A DNA stretch of 44,135 nucleotides from Xylanibacter caecicola. Lineage in GTDB: Bacteria > Bacteroidota > Bacteroidia > Bacteroidales > Bacteroidaceae. Position numbers and translations under genes: made by a program. Shown piece by piece: positions 42,886-44,135 of this stretch (the stretch's first letter is position 1; each line of letters starts with the position of its first letter). Under the pieces are notes generated by a model. That model searched no databases and had not been told where the DNA came from. It worked only from the letters and a program-made list of their open reading frames with translations. The DNA lies in assembly GCF_013166515.1 (NCBI RefSeq), contig NZ_JABKKJ010000021.1, positions 1-44,135 of the forward strand, given 5' to 3'.

Positions 42886-43145
42886 GTATTCGTCTCTTTA
42901 TCATGCTCATTTGCTACATACTCCATGCTCCTTTGTGATCCCTTCTTAAGTTCCGGATAGGGTAGTGCAGTCGCAAAAGACACACCCTTCTCCGCATTTG
43001 TCCGCCATCGTAAATGTCGTTTCCATGTTTCTTCATATAAAAAACTTGTATAGATAGTGCTGCAATGGCAATTTTGTCAATTAAATTCAAATAGAAAATG
43101 TGTTTGACTTCCCTTCTTCCCGCCCTCATATCCCCCCCCCCATTT

Positions 43146-43299
43146 ATACCCCTTGAAAATCAACATCTTACCTTTTGCTTTCCCAAATAACACCTTTTAT
43201 GCTCTAAAAGACGCCCTTTCAACCTCCAGTATGCCACCTCTTAGACCCCGAAACATCACCTCCTGCATTCCAGCCCTTTACGTTTCCACGCCCTTTCCC
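43146..43299. repeat. Diverged tandem array with 22-bp period (array D), seven units
   Basis: Units start at 43146, 43168, 43190, 43212, 43234, 43256 and 43278. Most begin with a C/A-CC-T/C-TTT-like word (TTACCTTTT, ACACCTTTT, CGCCCTTTC, CCACCTCTT, TCACCTCCT, TTACGTTTCC) and continue with pyrimidines then A-rich bases. Unit 43278 starts TTACGTTTCCA, identical to the start of some units of array B, and unit 43234 resembles unit 18145 of array A. It lies between the candidate small RNA and the rRNA promoter; the stretch 42886-43145 holds nothing I recognise. Confidence 0.65.
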
Positions 43300-43320
43300 C
43301 AATAGCCATCACCCGTGTAG

Positions 43321-43340
43321 GGCTGTACCCCGGTGCAGCC
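43321..43340. other. Small hairpin in unassigned intergenic sequence
   Basis: GGCTGTACC and GGTGCAGCC pair with one mismatch around a 2-base loop. The surrounding 43300-43510 has open but unconvincing short frames on both strands, and I could not assign it. It may be a decayed gene. Confidence 0.3.
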
Positions 43341-43512
43341 GAAGCGCAAATTGCATGAATGTTGTAGATCGGTTGCACCATGTTACAGTTCTACGAATAC
43401 CGAGCATCTGTTGAACCAATCTTAAAAACAGTAATACCAGAAAACCCAATAAAGCCGTTGACGCAACGAATAAACCATACGTATGTACAACAAGAACCAA
43501 CAAGAGTATTGT

Positions 43513-43590
43513 CTTCTATCTCCCTCTGTCTTCTTCTATCTCCCCTTATCTCCTTTAAAGCTTTCCCTTATTTCCTTCCCCCCCCTTCCT
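43513..43590. repeat. Solo pyrimidine-rich arm of the stem-loop family
   Basis: From 43513 the sequence GTCTTCTATCTCCC ... TCTTCTATCTCCCCTTATC repeats the words of the right-hand arms at 28.4 and 37.4 kb, starting with GTC, but no complementary purine-rich arm is found upstream. It ends in C-runs (CCCCCCCC near 43580). Confidence 0.5.
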
Positions 43591-43708
43591 CATTCCCTCT
43601 TCCCTTTTAATATTAATATATAATGATGTGTCCCCTTTCATGTCTTATTGATATTTATCAATTCTTCGGATAAAATCGTATATTTTATGAAAAAAGTCTT
43701 GAAAAAGC

Positions 43709-43739
43709 TTGCAAGTAATGTAAAAACTCAGTACTTTTG
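43709..43739 (+). promoter_or_regulatory. rRNA operon promoter
   Basis: TTG (43709-43711), 20 bp, TACTTTTG (43732-43739): consensus match about 275 bp before the 16S start. The leader includes AAAGAGTTCTTTGAAAGAG (about 43778-43796), a boxA-like antitermination region, and a GC-rich inverted structure with GAGCGGGTGCTTCGCCC (about 43829-43845). Confidence 0.75.
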
Positions 43740-44012
43740 CATCCGCTTTTGAGGCTTACGCTTTGTGAAGCAATAAAGAAAGAGTTCTTTGAAAGAGATT
43801 TACATAAACAGACAGAAGTAGTACAAGAGCGGGTGCTTCGCCCTGCCGCAAGACAGAAGCGCAGGCACTCGGGTTATGATACGAACCGTTCAATTCCCGA
43901 TGCCGCTGAATGCGGTGTCGGACAACATTGAAGGAAACGTCCCGAGCACAGACAATTTACTTTCCGGAACTCTCCCGTAAAGAGACAACGGAAGATAAAA
44001 ATAAAGAAATTT

Positions 44013-44135
44013 TACAATGTAGAGTTTGATCCTGGCTCAGGATGAACGCTAGCTACAGGCTTAACACATGCAAGTCGCGGGGCAGCATGATTTTTCCCTC
44101 GGGAAAGATTGATGGCGACCGGCGCACGGGTGAGT
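44013..44135 (+). rRNA. 16S ribosomal RNA, 5' end only
   Basis: AGAGTTTGATCCTGGCTCAG, the universal 27F site, is at 44021-44040. It is followed by GATGAACGCTAGCTACAGG, CTTAACACATGCAAGTCG and GGCGACCGGCGCACGGGTGAGT. The GGGGCAGCATGATTTTTCCCTCGGGAAAG V1 form is Prevotella-like. About the first 120 of some 1530 bases are in the window. The mature 5' end is estimated from the 27F offset. Confidence 0.97.

Noticed and set aside
43309..43503. 64-codon hydrophobic frame on the minus strand
   Set aside because: No promoter, no family resemblance, and it ends in a GC hairpin; left as unassigned sequence.

Overview
The window looks like a chromosomal segment of a Bacteroidales bacterium, most likely Prevotella or a close relative. 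Evidence: SusC/SusD outer-membrane pairs, promoters of the Bacteroidetes type (TTG, 19-20 bp, TAnnTTTG), the rsfS-ftsH-cdsA and etfB-etfA-acyl-CoA dehydrogenase clusters, and the 5' end of a 16S rRNA gene with a Prevotella-like first 120 bases. The genus is inferred from gene content, not from a database search.

Layout. 0.1-9.5 kb: a polysaccharide utilisation locus reading rightwards: remnant of a sugar/cation symporter, a small secreted protein, SusC, SusD, a surface glycan-binding lipoprotein and a GH3 beta-glucosidase. Glycan would be bound and imported by SusC/SusD and cut by the GH3 enzyme; a beta-glucan is a plausible substrate. 9.6-13.4 kb: secreted proteins of little-known function (nucleoside-hydrolase-like DUF1593, DUF4419) and two very small ORFs. 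13.4-17.7 kb: leftward electron-transfer operon (etfB, etfA, acyl-CoA dehydrogenase), interrupted by a four-helix-bundle (S23 family) gene. 18.4-26.6 kb: dnaG and cls, an ECF sigma factor with a membrane protein, tRNA-Gln, and rsfS-ftsH-cdsA. 26.8-30.1 kb: acetyltransferase and AraC regulator, convergent with class I fumarase. 30.5-34.2 kb: a 1133-residue surface protein and a 67-residue partner. 34.4-42.3 kb: a visibly GC-richer stretch with an M16 peptidase, a double-GNAT protein, a DUF4954 beta-helix protein and HflX. 42.3-44.1 kb: a long non-coding stretch with a candidate small RNA, a repeat array, the rRNA promoter and leader, and the start of 16S rRNA.

The most unusual content is between the genes. 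First, there is a family of stem-loop elements with purine-rich arms built from GGAGAAGATAA-like words and closed by GGAC/GTCC. Three copies carry a short related loop and lie between convergent genes. In a fourth, the loop is almost exactly the four-helix-bundle ORF lying between etfB and etfA, the same architecture as the S23 intervening sequences known from 23S rRNA. Second, four intergenic arrays with different unit sequences (18.1, 37.6, 37.9 and 43.2 kb) all have a period of exactly 22 bp, about two helical turns. Neither structure is explained by the annotated genes.
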